DNA of 47,063 nucleotides from an uncultured Bacillota bacterium (GCA_958352855.1 CATWQE010000019.1:1-47063), one strand, 5' to 3'; shown: positions 15,621 to 24,269, numbered from the stretch's first letter. Program-made: numbers and translations. The notes: generated from the letters alone by a model not told the origin.

Positions 15621-16253
15621 ATGTTTGTAAATGAAAAAGAATTGGTAGAAAAATTAGTTCTTGATTTGCAAGAAAGATTTGATACTCAATATATTGTTAG
15701 AGAATTACGAGGTGGTAACAATATTGCAGATGTTGTTTATACTACTGACATAAAAAGAAGTAATATTGTTTTTGACGAATATTTTAATGCATATTACTAC
15801 TTTAATGGAATCTACAATCATAAAAAAATAAATTTTGATGATGTAAGAATTGTAGATGAGAAAGTAAATAAAAAATTTCATCATTTTCTTAGGGAACTAG
15901 AAGAGCTTGGGTATATTAAAATCAGTGGAAATGAGATTACTTCAATTAAAAAGGTAGATGCAGTTACAAGGAATTTTATAGCAGTAGAGGCAAAAATTTC
16001 AGATTGGAAGGCCGGGTTAGAACAGGCTGTTAGATATAAACAATATGCAAATGAAGTGTATGTTGCCTTAAGTGCAGAATATGTGTCAAAAGTAGATAGG
16101 CAACAATTTAAAGATTTAAATATAGGTCTAATGAGCGTTTCATCTGGAAAATTGAAAATTTCTATTAGAGCAAAAAAACAACCTGTAGAAAAATTAGATA
16201 TTCAATATTTTATTGCCGACAGATTTTTGAAACAACTAGGATTGACGGAATAG
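15621..16253 (+). CDS. PD-(D/E)xK nuclease-like protein
   Basis: This 210-residue AT-rich gene follows the kinase fusion by 21 bp in the same direction. The sequence has the hallmarks of the restriction-endonuclease fold: an acidic residue on a strand (D37 in NNIADVVY), then E123-x-K125 on the next (FIAVEAKISDW), and Q135 in GLEQAVRYKQYA of the following helix. Between them a winged-helix-like stretch (about 82-112, HHFLRELEELGYI) may bind DNA. The ends of the family are hard to place, and the protein may be an inactive homologue. Its position suggests it acts with the kinase-TGT-like protein, perhaps as the DNA-cleaving or DNA-recognising part of a defence module. Confidence 0.65.
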   Translation: MFVNEKELVEKLVLDLQERFDTQYIVRELRGGNNIADVVYTTDIKRSNIVFDEYFNAYYYFNGIYNHKKINFDDVRIVDEKVNKKFHHFLRELEELGYIKISGNEITSIKKVDAVTRNFIAVEAKISDWKAGLEQAVRYKQYANEVYVALSAEYVSKVDRQQFKDLNIGLMSVSSGKLKISIRAKKQPVEKLDIQYFIADRFLKQLGLTE

Positions 16254-16332
16254 ATAAATAAAAGACTTCTTGACAAATTTGCAATTCAGAGCAATTACTG
16301 AACTACCAAATTTGTTAAGGAGTTGATGTCAA

Positions 16333-16838
16333 ATGACAGAAGAACAGAAGCAGACGATTGAGCGTCTTCGGAATGTAGGATTAGGCTACCGGAAATTGCA
16401 ATTGTCTTAGACTTTTCAAGGGACAAGGTAAGAAATTACTGCAAAGCAAATGGTTTGGATGGCTATGCCAAGAAGCGTATTCAAGCCAAGGAAGGCAAGC
16501 AAATGGAAGAAAACTGTGCCGACAGTGTATGCAGACATTGTGGCAAACCAATTGAGAAGCAGACTATCGGACGAAAGAGAATTTACTGTTCGGAGGAATG
16601 TAGAAAAGCATGGTCAAAGAATCACCTGCCGCTTTACAAGCATGAGTGTATGTTCTGTGGAAAGAAATTTGAAAGTTCATCCAAAATGTAAAAATTCTGC
16701 ATCCATGACTGTTATATCCGGGACAGGTTCTAGAGAAAAGAGGATACAGAAGAAATTGTGAAAATGCTTCTCTCCGGGAAAAAAGTCCCTACGGTATCCA
16801 AATGGATTAAAGATATACTCTTTGGCGAAACAAAATAA
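16333..16838 (+). pseudogene. Decayed HTH / zinc-ribbon protein gene
   Basis: An intact ancestor would be about 168 residues. It has a helix-turn-helix (MTEEQKQTIERLRNVGLGYR, then IAIVLDFSRDKVRNYCKANG), two CxxC zinc knuckles with partner cysteines (CRHCGKPIE...YCSEECRKAW; CMFCGKKF...FCIHDCYIRDRF), and a basic tail. Three lesions are visible: one base lost after CGG 16390-16392, a TAA at 16689-16691 and a TAG at 16731-16733. Proteins of this type occur on mobile elements of gut Firmicutes and are sometimes labelled sigma-70-like. It marks the right edge of the AT-rich island. Confidence 0.7.
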
Positions 16839-17098
16839 ACGGAAGTTTTGCCAATGAGTATAGGTATGGTAGGCACTCTGAAAAAAGGGGTGAATAGGGA
16901 AAAAGCAACTCTATGGAAAAAGTCGAGAATTTTTTGAACGAATCTTTTTGCCATGTAGTATAATGAAGAAGTGCCGACACATACAGAAGTTGTGTGCTGT
17001 CTCCACCGGATTCATGGGGGAATTCCCAAAACATGACTTGCATAATCAAAGCCGGGTCTGTATAGAAATAAATAAAAACAAGAGAGGTATTCTCTTCT
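16839..17098. other. Intergenic region at the right border of the island
   Basis: About 260 bp carry no recognisable gene. No remnant of the missing apbE 3' half is found here, and no obvious attachment-site repeat was spotted. A possible promoter for the protease gene lies at 16934-16964. Confidence 0.5.
16934..16964 (+). promoter_or_regulatory. Possible promoter of the S8 protease gene
   Basis: TTGAAC (16934-16939) and TATAAT (16959-16964) are separated by 19 bp, a slightly long spacer. The site is about 130 bp upstream of the protease start codon. Confidence 0.4.
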
Positions 17099-18838
17099 AT
17101 GACAGACCAGAAACTGGAAAATATGTTGAATCTTGCCCTGGATGCCACAGAGGCGGAGCGTGAAAAATCTTTGCAGCTAAACGTGGGATATGACCCATTG
17201 GAAAAGCAATGGGAAGTGATTGTGAAATATTCCGGCAATTTGCGGGAAGTTCTGGGAGATGAGATTCCCATTGTGGAGCTATTAAATGGTTTTGCCATTC
17301 TTACTGTGCCACAGAGCCTGATTGAACGTCTTACAGACTATCCTCAAATTGAATTTATAGAAAAACCAAAGCGTTTATTTTTTGCTGTGAATCAGGGGAA
17401 AAGCGCTTCCTGTATGACCTCTGTACAGAGTCAGTTTTCTCCTCTTGGAATTCCCCTTACGGGAAAGGGAATACTGGTGGCATGTGTGGATTCAGGCATT
17501 GATTACAGCCATCCAGACTTCAGAAATCAAGATGGCACCACCAGGATTCTCAGATTATGGGATCAGAGTATTCAGGGAAATCCGCCAAAAGGATATGTGA
17601 TTGGGACAGAATATACCAGTGAACAGATTAATGCGGCTTTAGCGGCAGAAACAAAAGCAGAGAGAGAAAGAATTGTGCCAAGCCGGGATTTAAGTGGCCA
17701 TGGGACAGGGGTTATGGGTATAGCGGCAGGAAATGGCAGGGCTTCGGATGGCGTTTACCGGGGAGTTGCCTATGAAAGTGACCTGATTGTGGTAAAACTT
17801 GGTGTATCCAGGGAAGGAGGATTTCCAAGAACTACAGAATTGCTTCAGGGAATTGACTATGTTCTGCGGCAGGCAGTGACCTTGGGGAAGCCGGTAGCAT
17901 TGAACCTTAGCTTTGGGAATAATTATGGCTCTCACAGCGGGGAATCTCTTCTGGAAAGTTATCTTGACGGGGCGGCTAATCTGGGTCGAAGTGTTATCTG
18001 TGTAGGAACAGGAAATGAAGGCAATGGCGCTTTGCATACATCTGGAAGGCTTTCAAAGGGAGAGAATCAGGAGGTAGCTCTGAATGTGGATGCTTATGAG
18101 CCAACCTTAAATGTACAGCTTTGGAAGCAGTATGTAGATGAGATAGAGGTTGCGCTTATTCATCCTAATGGACAGATTGTGGGGTCTTTTCAGGAAATTT
18201 TAGGTCCCCAGCGTTTTACAGTAGGTTCTACGGAGATTTTACTTTATTATGGCAAGCCGGCGCCCTTTAGTCTTTCTCAGGAATTGTATCTGGAATTTAT
18301 CCCCAGGAATCAATATGTGGATAGCGGAACGTGGAAAATCCGCCTGATTCCTGGGAAAATTGTGGATGGAAGCTATGATTTGTGGCTGCCGGGAGGAGGA
18401 GTGCTGAACCTGGGGACCAGATTTCTTTTTCCCACGCCGGAGACTACTCTTACCATACCTTCTACAGCGAGAAAAGTCATTTCTGTAGGGGCATACGATT
18501 CCAGATATTTATCCTATGCGGATTTTTCAGGGAGGGGCTATACCAGAGTGACCAGAGAGACGAAACCGGATCTGGCAGCCCCAGGGGTGAATATTCAGAC
18601 AACGACTCCAGGCGGGGGATACACAGGGCGGACTGGAACATCCTTTGCCACACCTTTTGTTACAGGGGGCGCGGCGCTTATGATGGAGTGGGGCATTGTC
18701 AGGGGAGAGGATTTGTTTTTATATGGGGAAAAGGTGAAGGCTTATTTGCGAAGAGGCGCCAGAAGGATGCCGGGAATGGAATATCCAAATGAGAAACTGG
18801 GGTATGGCATGTTATGTGTGGCAGATAGTATTCCATAA
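17099..18838 (+). CDS. Subtilisin-like S8 serine protease, Csp-like, cytoplasmic
   Basis: This 579-residue protein has an intact catalytic triad: D131 (VACVDSGIDYSHPD), H201 (LSGHGTGVMG) and S515 (GTSFATP). No signal peptide is present; the first ~100 residues look like a short prodomain. Between H201 and S515 lies an inserted beta-rich segment (about 320-460). This layout resembles the Csp proteases of Clostridia (S8 with prodomain and jelly-roll insert), which process a spore cortex hydrolase; Lachnospiraceae carry several relatives of unclear role. GAGAGG precedes the start. Whether it acts in germination is unproven, and no spore gene is adjacent. Enzyme class is certain. Confidence 0.88.
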   Translation: MTDQKLENMLNLALDATEAEREKSLQLNVGYDPLEKQWEVIVKYSGNLREVLGDEIPIVELLNGFAILTVPQSLIERLTDYPQIEFIEKPKRLFFAVNQGKSASCMTSVQSQFSPLGIPLTGKGILVACVDSGIDYSHPDFRNQDGTTRILRLWDQSIQGNPPKGYVIGTEYTSEQINAALAAETKAERERIVPSRDLSGHGTGVMGIAAGNGRASDGVYRGVAYESDLIVVKLGVSREGGFPRTTELLQGIDYVLRQAVTLGKPVALNLSFGNNYGSHSGESLLESYLDGAANLGRSVICVGTGNEGNGALHTSGRLSKGENQEVALNVDAYEPTLNVQLWKQYVDEIEVALIHPNGQIVGSFQEILGPQRFTVGSTEILLYYGKPAPFSLSQELYLEFIPRNQYVDSGTWKIRLIPGKIVDGSYDLWLPGGGVLNLGTRFLFPTPETTLTIPSTARKVISVGAYDSRYLSYADFSGRGYTRVTRETKPDLAAPGVNIQTTTPGGGYTGRTGTSFATPFVTGGAALMMEWGIVRGEDLFLYGEKVKAYLRRGARRMPGMEYPNEKLGYGMLCVADSIP

Positions 18839-18852
18839 AAACATTTATAGTC

Positions 18853-18881
18853 TTGACAAAAAGAATCATATAAGATACAAT
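18853..18881 (+). promoter_or_regulatory. Strong sigma-A-type promoter of the ParB-like/XRE/AraC group
   Basis: TTGACA (18853-18858) and TACAAT (18876-18881) are separated by exactly 17 bp. The promoter overlaps a large inverted repeat and drives the gene at 18925. Confidence 0.7.
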
Positions 18882-18906
18882 AAATGTATCATATATGATT
18901 CTTTTT
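18858..18906. promoter_or_regulatory. 22-bp inverted repeat overlapping the promoter: terminator and/or operator
   Basis: Arms 18858-18879 and 18885-18906 match at 21 of 22 positions around a 5-nt loop. The left arm begins with A5 and the right arm ends with T5, the form of a bidirectional intrinsic terminator for the protease gene. The left arm also covers the spacer and most of the -10 of the next promoter, so a dimeric regulator could bind here. The XRE protein two genes downstream is a candidate. Confidence 0.65.
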
Positions 18907-18924
18907 GCGTAAAGGAGGATTTCC

Positions 18925-19638
18925 ATGAATGACGGGTTATGCGTATTTTTACATTTAGATGAAAAACAACCGGAAGAAAATGAGAAGCTGATTGAGCGTA
19001 TAGATGAACTTCTTCTGACTGTTGGAATGAAATACTGTGGGGTCGGGAATATGTATATTCCAGTTCATACAGAAGAACGTGACAGGGCTGTTTTTCTTGC
19101 AGTTCAGTTATTGAGAGAGACAGAATGGCTGAAGGATATTCTGGCGGCAACACCCATTGCCAGCCTGAAAGATGTATGCCCCCTAAACAGCATTCTTACA
19201 GAGAATATGACAGAACCAGATAAGGAAAAAATGCGCTATTATGAGGAATACTATACTGCGTCTCATAAATTACCCCATGCAATTATCGTAGATGAGACAA
19301 AACAACTGCGGGATGGCTATATTTCCTATCTTCTTGCCAGAAAGTACAAACTTAAACCAGATTTATATGAAGCATTTTCCAATCAGCCGCTTAAAAAACT
19401 GGTTATTGGAACGCATGTAAAGCTTTGCGATGGCAAGTGGAAGAGAAAGGGCAGAAGAAAATATTCCTGGATTTATACGAAGAAACATCCTGTTGTTCCG
19501 GGAGATATTCTTCAGGTCAATACAAAACATGGATTGGATTTTATGTGTGTGGAAAAAATTGATTATGTGACCGGAAGAGAATTTTGCAGAATGTACAAAA
19601 GAGTAAAACGGCATATGGATATGCGTATAGAACTGTAG
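18925..19638 (+). CDS. Unknown protein with a ParB/sulfiredoxin-like segment
   Basis: This 237-residue protein is not confidently assigned. Residues ~114-142 (HKLPHAIIVDE, then LRDGYISYLLARKYKL) resemble the core of ParB/sulfiredoxin-like nucleotide-binding domains, in which a strand leads into D-G-x-H-R. Here D130-G131-Y132 stands in that place, so the usual His-Arg is missing. The C-terminal third is strongly basic (CDGKWKRKGRRKYSW, MYKRVKRHM), suggesting nucleic acid binding. GGAGG precedes the ATG. The XRE gene follows after 17 bp, so these are co-transcribed. There are no membrane segments. Confidence 0.6.
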   Translation: MNDGLCVFLHLDEKQPEENEKLIERIDELLLTVGMKYCGVGNMYIPVHTEERDRAVFLAVQLLRETEWLKDILAATPIASLKDVCPLNSILTENMTEPDKEKMRYYEEYYTASHKLPHAIIVDETKQLRDGYISYLLARKYKLKPDLYEAFSNQPLKKLVIGTHVKLCDGKWKRKGRRKYSWIYTKKHPVVPGDILQVNTKHGLDFMCVEKIDYVTGREFCRMYKRVKRHMDMRIEL

Positions 19639-19655
19639 AAGAGGAGAAAATACAA

Positions 19656-19931
19656 ATGGGAAATGGTATGGACTATATTTATCTGTCTGATAATGAGAAA
19701 ATTTTAATAGAAACAGAGCAGCAAAATACAAGACTGGCAGTGATTGAGCAATACGTCAGCATTCGGAAAGCGCGTGGCATGACACAGGCAGAGCTTGCCA
19801 GACGTGCGGGTATTCCCAGGACGAACATTACCCGGTTTGAAAGTGGGACGTATAATCCTTCTCTTGAGATGCTGGTTAAAATTGCAGCAGCCCTTAATAT
19901 GAAATTACAGATAAATCTGGCAGAGGAGTAA
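19656..19931 (+). CDS. Small XRE-family helix-turn-helix regulator
   Basis: This 91-residue protein has a clear Cro/CI-type HTH in its C-terminal half: RKARGMTQAELARRAGIP, then TNITRFESGTYNPSLEMLVK. The N-terminal ~35 residues (YIYLSDNEKILIETEQQNTRLA) are as in antitoxin-like XRE proteins of the HigA type. The frame extends upstream, but GAGGAG before ATG 19656 decides the start. It lies 17 bp after the ParB-like gene and 5 bp before the AraC gene. It could be the repressor of this operon, acting at the inverted repeat on the promoter. A toxin-antitoxin arrangement with the preceding gene is possible but unsupported by toxin motifs. Confidence 0.85.
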   Translation: MGNGMDYIYLSDNEKILIETEQQNTRLAVIEQYVSIRKARGMTQAELARRAGIPRTNITRFESGTYNPSLEMLVKIAAALNMKLQINLAEE

Positions 19932-19936
19932 AGTTC

Positions 19937-21094
19937 ATGGGAATTTGCACATTTTTAGAACATTTATATCAATTAACAAGGATTCCTATTTGTATTTACT
20001 CCGAAGAAGGAGCTTTTGTGAGAGGGTATCCTGCCAAGAGGGAGGAAAATGGATTCTTTCAGGCAGAAGAGGTAAAGGAGCGGCTCCAGTTATCCCGGGA
20101 AAAGGATGTGCTTTTTTATCAGTATCAGAAGGTTTCGGCAGCGCTGATTGCCTGCAGGAAGGAGAACGTATGGATTCTTGCAGGTCCGGTGGCAATCGGC
20201 AGAACAGATGCGAAGGCACCCAGGGGAATGATGGAGAAACAATTCCAGGCTCTTCCGGCTGTGCAGTTGAAAGATTTGCTTTTAACAGCAGTATTGATTT
20301 TAAATGAGGATTCAGAAAAGAGATATACCCTGGAAAGGCTGGTAGAAAAGATTCAGGACAGGTCTTTGCAGATTCAGGAGAATGTTCTGGATGTGGAACT
20401 GCGTCAGTACGATTCTTTTCAGAAGAATCATACTTATGCGGAGGAGCAGGCTTTTTTTGAACATATCCGAAATGGGGATGTGCAATATATTAGAGAAAAA
20501 TATGAAGTGATTACCCCGCCCCATCCTATGGTTGTGAATAATCTTCAAAAAAATGAGGAATATATGGCGGTCATTGAGATTTCCATGGCAGCCAGAAGTG
20601 CCATTGAGGGGGGACTTACTTCAAGAGAAGCGTTATTAATGAATGATATTTATTTGCAGCATCTGTCAGAATGTGATACGGTTGAGCAGATTTTTGCATT
20701 GAAAAAGGAGGCATGTCTGGAATTTGCACGTGTCGTAAAAGCAGGGAAAGAGACTCAGGGAGAGAATCCATATATTGAGGATTGCAAAAAAGATATTTAT
20801 TCCAGGAAAAGAGAAAAGATTGATTTGCAGAAAATTGCAGATGATATCGGGATTTCTAAGGAATATATGCTGAAACTGTTTAAAAAGCAGGAAGGCATCG
20901 CTATGACAGAGTATATTTTAAGGGTAAAGCTGGAAGCTGCCTGTAATATGTTGAAATTCTCAGATAGAAAAATAGGAGAAATCTCAGATTATCTGTCTTT
21001 TGGGAGTTTGAACTATTTTAGCCGTATTTTTGCAAAACGTATGGGAATGTCGCCCAAGGAATACAGGAAACTGCACCACCAGCCTAATTTCTAA
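19937..21094 (+). CDS. AraC-family transcriptional regulator
   Basis: This 385-residue regulator has a C-terminal double helix-turn-helix (about 285-382: DLQKIADDIGISKEYMLKLF, then IGEISDYLSFGSLNYFSRIF and MSPKEYRKL). The N-terminal ~270 residues form a sensory region that is not a cupin. It starts MGICTFLEHLYQLTRIPICI and resembles the PocR-like/GAF-like N-termini of many Lachnospiraceae AraC proteins. The start is 5 bp after the XRE stop, with GAGGAG in the end of that gene. It may control the ABC exporter that follows in the same direction. The family is certain; the ligand is unknown. Confidence 0.88.
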   Translation: MGICTFLEHLYQLTRIPICIYSEEGAFVRGYPAKREENGFFQAEEVKERLQLSREKDVLFYQYQKVSAALIACRKENVWILAGPVAIGRTDAKAPRGMMEKQFQALPAVQLKDLLLTAVLILNEDSEKRYTLERLVEKIQDRSLQIQENVLDVELRQYDSFQKNHTYAEEQAFFEHIRNGDVQYIREKYEVITPPHPMVVNNLQKNEEYMAVIEISMAARSAIEGGLTSREALLMNDIYLQHLSECDTVEQIFALKKEACLEFARVVKAGKETQGENPYIEDCKKDIYSRKREKIDLQKIADDIGISKEYMLKLFKKQEGIAMTEYILRVKLEAACNMLKFSDRKIGEISDYLSFGSLNYFSRIFAKRMGMSPKEYRKLHHQPNF

Positions 21095-21202
21095 TCAGAT
21101 TTTTATGTTTTCTCTTTCACCTAAGGCAAAGGATGGAAAAATGAAGTGTTGTGTGATACACTTAGGACTATCATATTTACGAAAGAGGGGAAACATAAGA
21201 AA

Positions 21203-22945
21203 ATGAAAACAAGTGTATTATTAAAGCGGTTTATACCTTATTACGGAAAATATAAGGGCATTATGGTCATGGACTTGTTCTGCGCCGCGCTTACTACAGT
21301 GTGTGAATTGGTGCTTCCGCTGATTCTCCGTTATATTACGGATATTGGAATGCGGGATCTGGCGTCCCTTACTGTGAAAACAGTGGTTACCATAGGGATG
21401 CTGTATTTTGCACTTCGCATTATTGATGGTATGGCAAGTTTTTATATGGCGTACATTGGACATGTTATGGGAGCGTCTATTGAAACTGATATGAGAGAAG
21501 ATGCTTTCCGGCATTTGCAGAAATTATCTGACAATTATTTCAATAATACCAAGATTGGACAGATTATGTCCAGGATTACCAGTGACTTGTTTGATGTTAC
21601 AGAATTTGCCCACCATTGTCCGGAAGAGTTTTTTATTGCATTATTGAAAGGTGTCGTATCTTTTCTGATTCTTGCAAGGGTAAATGTATTATTGACAGTG
21701 ATTATTTTTATTCTGATTCCGGTTATGGCGATTTCCTGTACATACTTTAACCTGCAGGTGCGAAAAGCCTTTAAAAAGCAGAGAAATCACATAGGAGAGC
21801 TGAATGCCAGAATCGAAGACAGCCTTTTAGGCAACAAGGTAGTAAGGGCTTTTGCAAATGAAAACGTGGAGATTCAGAAGTTTGATAAGGATAATCAGGA
21901 ATTCCTGAAGATTAAACGCCATACTTATAAGTATATGGCAGCGTTTCAGAATACTATCCGTATTTTTGACGGACTGATGTATGTGGTTGTGATTGTAGCC
22001 GGTGGTATTTTTATGATTAAAGGGCTGATTGCTCCGGCGGATCTGGTTGCATATACCATGTACGTAACTACACTTCTGACTACCATTCGCCGTATTATTG
22101 AATTTGCAGAGCAATTTCAGAGAGGTATGACAGGGATTGAGCGTTTTGCAGAATTGATGGAAGCAGAGATTGATATTTTTGACGAAGAGGGCGCTGTTCC
22201 TCTGGAAAGCGTGAAAGGAGAAATTACGTTTCGGAATGTATCTTTTGAGTACCCGGATGATCATACACCGGTATTGTCTCAGATTAATCTTACGATTAAA
22301 CCAGGAGAAAAAGTTGCTCTGGTAGGTCCATCCGGTGGAGGAAAGACAACATTGTGCAGTCTGATTCCGAGATTTTATGATCCAACAGAGGGAGAAATCC
22401 TTTTGGACGGACAAAATATCAGGAATGTGACACTGGAAAGTCTGAGAAGTAATATTGGTGTAGTACAGCAGGATGTATATTTATTTTCAGGCACTGTTTA
22501 TGAAAATATTGCTTATGGAAGGACAGATGCTACCAGGGAAGAAGTCATTCAGGCAGCAAAAATGGCTGGCGCTCATGAGTTTATTATGGAACTCAAGGAT
22601 GGATATGATACTTATGTGGGCGAGCGTGGTGTAAAGCTTTCCGGAGGACAGAAGCAGAGAATCAGTATTGCCAGAGTCATGGTGCGTTCTCCGAAACTGG
22701 TAATACTGGATGAGGCTACAGCGAGCCTGGATAACGAAAGTGAACATCTGGTGGCGGAATCTCTGGATAAACTGGCGGCAGGAAGAACTACCATTACCAT
22801 TGCGCACAGACTTACTACCATTCATGGGGCAGACAGAATCCTGGTGCTTTCCGGCAATCATATTGTAGAAGAGGGGAACCATGAAACCTTAATGGAGAAG
22901 CAGGGGATTTATTATCAGCTATATACATCTTCCAGTATTCAATAA
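21203..22945 (+). CDS. ABC exporter, fused permease and ATPase (MdlB/MsbA type)
   Basis: This 580-residue half-transporter has six N-terminal transmembrane helices (about 15-310) and a nucleotide-binding domain. Walker A is GPSGGGKTT (375-383), the Q-loop VQQDVYLF, the signature LSGGQKQR (from 479), Walker B ILDEATASLD with catalytic E504, and the switch H535 (IAHRLTT). All ATPase residues are canonical, so it can work as a homodimer. The frame opens earlier, but GAGGGG upstream of ATG 21203 decides the start. Drug, lipid or peptide export is typical; the substrate is not predictable. The AraC gene about 110 bp upstream is a candidate regulator. Confidence 0.93.
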   Translation: MKTSVLLKRFIPYYGKYKGIMVMDLFCAALTTVCELVLPLILRYITDIGMRDLASLTVKTVVTIGMLYFALRIIDGMASFYMAYIGHVMGASIETDMREDAFRHLQKLSDNYFNNTKIGQIMSRITSDLFDVTEFAHHCPEEFFIALLKGVVSFLILARVNVLLTVIIFILIPVMAISCTYFNLQVRKAFKKQRNHIGELNARIEDSLLGNKVVRAFANENVEIQKFDKDNQEFLKIKRHTYKYMAAFQNTIRIFDGLMYVVVIVAGGIFMIKGLIAPADLVAYTMYVTTLLTTIRRIIEFAEQFQRGMTGIERFAELMEAEIDIFDEEGAVPLESVKGEITFRNVSFEYPDDHTPVLSQINLTIKPGEKVALVGPSGGGKTTLCSLIPRFYDPTEGEILLDGQNIRNVTLESLRSNIGVVQQDVYLFSGTVYENIAYGRTDATREEVIQAAKMAGAHEFIMELKDGYDTYVGERGVKLSGGQKQRISIARVMVRSPKLVILDEATASLDNESEHLVAESLDKLAAGRTTITIAHRLTTIHGADRILVLSGNHIVEEGNHETLMEKQGIYYQLYTSSSIQ

Positions 22946-22999
22946 AGTTCTATACTTTAGAAGAAAGCAAACTCATTTTCAATTTAAAGTAATAAAACA

Positions 23000-23028
23000 T
23001 TGATTTGTGAAAAGAAAGCACGTATAAT
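23000..23028 (+). promoter_or_regulatory. Promoter of the aminotransferase gene
   Basis: TTGATT (23000-23005) and consensus TATAAT (23023-23028) are separated by 17 bp, about 54 bp upstream of the start codon. Confidence 0.65.
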
Positions 23029-23081
23029 TGGGAAAGAGTGAAAAAGTCTATAGTTCATAGAAGCGATGGGAGGATGAAAAG

Positions 23082-24269
23082 ATGATAGCAGATAAAATGA
23101 AAGTGATGATTCAGAATAGTTCTGCAATCAGGGCAATGTTTGAAGAAGGAAAAAAAATGGCTGCACAGTATGGGGCTGAGAATGTTTATGATTTCAGCCT
23201 TGGAAACCCTAATGTGCCTGCGCCTGCAAAGGTAAAAGAGGCGATTTTAGAGGAGCTGGAAAATGACGATCCTGTGATGCTTCATGGTTATATGAGTAAC
23301 AGTGGCTATGAGGATGTTCGGGAAGCAGTAGCGAATTCTCTTAATAAAAGGTTTGATACCAATTTTCATGCAGGAAACATTGTGATGACTGTGGGAGCAG
23401 CAGGTGGCTTAAATGTGGCTTTAAAAACGTTGCTAAATCCAGGGGATGAAGTGCTGGTGATTGCGCCTTATTTCGGAGAATATAATTCTTATGTGGCTAA
23501 TTATGACGGTGTGGTAGTTGTAGTAAGTCCGGATACAGAGACTTTTCAGCCTAATCTAAAAGAAATGGAGGAAAAAATCACAGAGAAAACAAAGGCTGTG
23601 ATTGTAAACTCACCCAATAATCCTACCGGTGTGGTTTATTCTGAAAAAACGATTCAGGCTATGGCGGATTTGTTAAGAAGAAAGCAGGAAGAGCTTCATA
23701 CAGATATATATTTGATTTCAGATGAACCATACAGAGAACTGGCTTATGATGGGGTAGAAGTACCTTATCTTACGAAATACTATGAGAATACGATTGTAGG
23801 ATATTCTTTTAGTAAGTCCTTGTCCCTGCCGGGAGAGCGTATCGGATATCTGGTAATTCCCGATGAAGCAGCAGATGCAGAAGATATACAGGCCGCAGCC
23901 AATGTTGCAACCAGAATTTTAGGGTATGTCAATGCCCCTTCCCTGATGCAGAGGGCAGTTGCCAGGTGCCTGGACGCACAGGCAGATGTTCCCTATTATG
24001 ACAGGAACAGAGAGGCATTATATACAGGACTGAAGAAACTGGGATTTTCCTGTATTAAACCGGAAGGAGCGTTCTACCTGTTTGTGAAGTCTCCGGTGGA
24101 GGACGAAAGGGTATTTTGCCAGGCGGCGAAAAAACACCGTATTCTTATTGTGCCTGGGTCTTCCTTTGCATGTCCTGGGTATGTGAGAATTGCTTATTGT
24201 GTTTCACATGAAACCATCGTGAATTCTATGGAAGGATTTAAGAAGCTGGCAGAAGAATTTCAGTTATAG
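23082..24269 (+). CDS. Class I/II PLP-dependent aminotransferase
   Basis: This 395-residue fold-type I aminotransferase contains NSPNNPTGVVYS, ISDEPYRELAYDG and the PLP-binding lysine K245 in SFSKSLSLPGERIG. The arginine that binds the substrate carboxylate is in CPGYVRIAY. Family members transfer amino groups between aspartate, aromatic or other amino acids and 2-oxoglutarate. The N-terminus (IRAMFEEGKKMAAQYG, DFSLGNPNVPAP) is of the type common in Clostridia and annotated simply as pyridoxal phosphate-dependent aminotransferase. It stands alone, with its own promoter and a downstream hairpin. Ribosome site: GGGAGG. Confidence 0.92.
   Translation: MIADKMKVMIQNSSAIRAMFEEGKKMAAQYGAENVYDFSLGNPNVPAPAKVKEAILEELENDDPVMLHGYMSNSGYEDVREAVANSLNKRFDTNFHAGNIVMTVGAAGGLNVALKTLLNPGDEVLVIAPYFGEYNSYVANYDGVVVVVSPDTETFQPNLKEMEEKITEKTKAVIVNSPNNPTGVVYSEKTIQAMADLLRRKQEELHTDIYLISDEPYRELAYDGVEVPYLTKYYENTIVGYSFSKSLSLPGERIGYLVIPDEAADAEDIQAAANVATRILGYVNAPSLMQRAVARCLDAQADVPYYDRNREALYTGLKKLGFSCIKPEGAFYLFVKSPVEDERVFCQAAKKHRILIVPGSSFACPGYVRIAYCVSHETIVNSMEGFKKLAEEFQL

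Noticed and set aside
16254..16332. TTGACA box and repeated CAAATTTG motifs before the HTH/zinc-ribbon remnant, possibly a promoter/operator.
   Set aside because: No acceptable -10 at 16-18 bp spacing, and the repeat is short in very AT-rich DNA.
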